From contig NZ_CP061205.1 in assembly GCF_015240255.1 (NCBI RefSeq), positions 3,272,501 through 3,336,500 of the forward strand: a stretch of DNA of 64,000 nucleotides, given 5' to 3'. The first letter of the stretch is position 1. Each line of letters starts with the position of its first letter. This stretch comes from Kordiimonas pumila. Lineage in GTDB: Bacteria > Pseudomonadota > Alphaproteobacteria > Sphingomonadales > Kordiimonadaceae. Under the pieces are notes generated by a model. It was not told the origin of the DNA. It saw nothing but the letters and a program-made list of their open reading frames with translations, and ran no database searches. Both the position numbers and the translations under genes were made by a program. This document shows positions 63,558-64,000 of this stretch, piece by piece.

Positions 63558-64000
63558 TTGATTAACAAAAAACGTACTCAGCCAGTACGCTTATCCAGCA
63601 GGGCCTTTATGCTCGCTGGGTGCAGTGTTGTTGGCCTCCTCGGCGCAAGCAGCCTTGCCTATGCCGAGCAAACTGCCGCTGACGAAACCACCGTATCAGA
63701 TGCGGGTACAGCGTCAAAAGGCACTTATGTTATTGAAGATATTGTTGTAACGGCGCAAAAGAGAAGCGAAAGCCTGCAAAAAACACCCGCGGCCGTTACA
63801 GCCTATAGCGGCATTTCCCTTGTAGAAAAGGGGGTAACAGACCTGCGAGCCGCACAAACCATTATTCCTAACGCCCGCTTGCAGCAAGAGGGGGCCACCA
63901 CACAGGCCTTTCTGCGCGGTGTAGGCTCGAACCTTGATTATAGTAACATCGAACCCACCATCGCTTTTAACTTTAACGGCGTGTTTATCCCGCGCGAAGG
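63558..64000 (+). CDS. TonB-dependent receptor, N-terminal part (cut by the window edge)
   Basis: The frame starts with TTG at 63558, with GGAGGG just before it, and runs open to the window end (about 147 codons). It begins MINKKRTQPVRLSSRAFMLA, a signal peptide ending near LAYAEQ, then a TonB box DIVVTAQKR and plug segments (LRAAQTIIPNARLQQEGA, FLRGVGSNLDYSNIEP). The pattern is that of the large receptors of sphingomonad-like bacteria that import aromatic or other complex organics. It is probably the outer-membrane gate for the substrate of the neighbouring molybdenum enzyme cluster. The barrel lies outside the window. Confidence 0.85.
   Translation, partial: MINKKRTQPVRLSSRAFMLAGCSVVGLLGASSLAYAEQTAADETTVSDAGTASKGTYVIEDIVVTAQKRSESLQKTPAAVTAYSGISLVEKGVTDLRAAQTIIPNARLQQEGATTQAFLRGVGSNLDYSNIEPTIAFNFNGVFIPRE

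Overview
The window reads as one chromosomal stretch of an aerobic, probably marine Gram-negative bacterium, most likely an alphaproteobacterium. The grounds are two TonB-dependent receptors, OprB- and OprP-type porins, PQQ dehydrogenases, a CioAB-type cytochrome bd oxidase with a DUF2474 peptide, an Atm1-type ABC exporter and a compatible-solute (glucosylglycerate) cluster. G+C looks close to one half by eye. I saw no rRNA, tRNA, CRISPR array, insertion sequence or phage gene. Species was not determined; the lineage is inference.

Layout. 0-5 kb: fatty-acid desaturase, Atm1-type ABC exporter, uracil-DNA glycosylase-like protein and an alanine/serine-glyoxylate aminotransferase. 5-23 kb: an uptake-and-hydrolysis island. 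A PepSY membrane protein, a binding protein and two permeases lie on one side, and the matching double ATPase on the other. Between and beside them are two paralogous HSL-type esterases, a Tat-exported amidase, further alpha/beta hydrolases, a C45 acyltransferase-type hydrolase, an ECF sigma factor with a TonB receptor, and a GntR regulator. 23-26 kb: two porins. 26-33 kb: a leftward operon for the 4-oxalocrotonate branch of meta-cleavage catabolism (tautomerase, semialdehyde dehydrogenase, hydratase, acylating acetaldehyde dehydrogenase, hydroxy-oxovalerate aldolase, decarboxylase) ending in a class II aldolase-like gene, with a GntR regulator upstream. 33-40 kb: three PQQ dehydrogenases, two of them tandem quinohemoproteins. 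40-47 kb: glucosyl-3-phosphoglycerate phosphatase and synthase, a GH13_18 sugar phosphorylase, a cation/proton antiporter and glycerate kinase. 47-50 kb: cytochrome bd oxidase with a 42-residue accessory peptide. 50-53 kb: isochorismatase-like hydrolase, pirin and a divergent LysR regulator.

53-64 kb is the most unusual part. It holds a FAH-family hydrolase, a GntR regulator, an operon of SRPBCC protein, WrbA and VOC protein, a lone TAXI-type binding protein, a two-subunit molybdenum enzyme related to pyrogallol-phloroglucinol transhydroxylase, a polysaccharide-deacetylase-family hydrolase and the start of a TonB receptor. The Mo subunit carries an N-terminal domain that looks like SCP2, and its active-site Asp appears replaced by Ile. 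The iron-sulfur subunit appears to have lost precisely the four ligands of one cluster.

A 14-bp inverted repeat, AAGTG-N4-CACTT with centre GATN, occurs in front of nearly all these transcription units and also upstream of the meta-cleavage operon 20 kb away. I infer a shared catabolic regulon, probably for an aromatic or polyphenolic substrate taken up by the TonB receptor, in which the Mo enzyme rearranges or hydroxylates the ring and central metabolites leave through the 4-oxalocrotonate branch. The ring-cleavage enzyme itself is not identifiable in the window.
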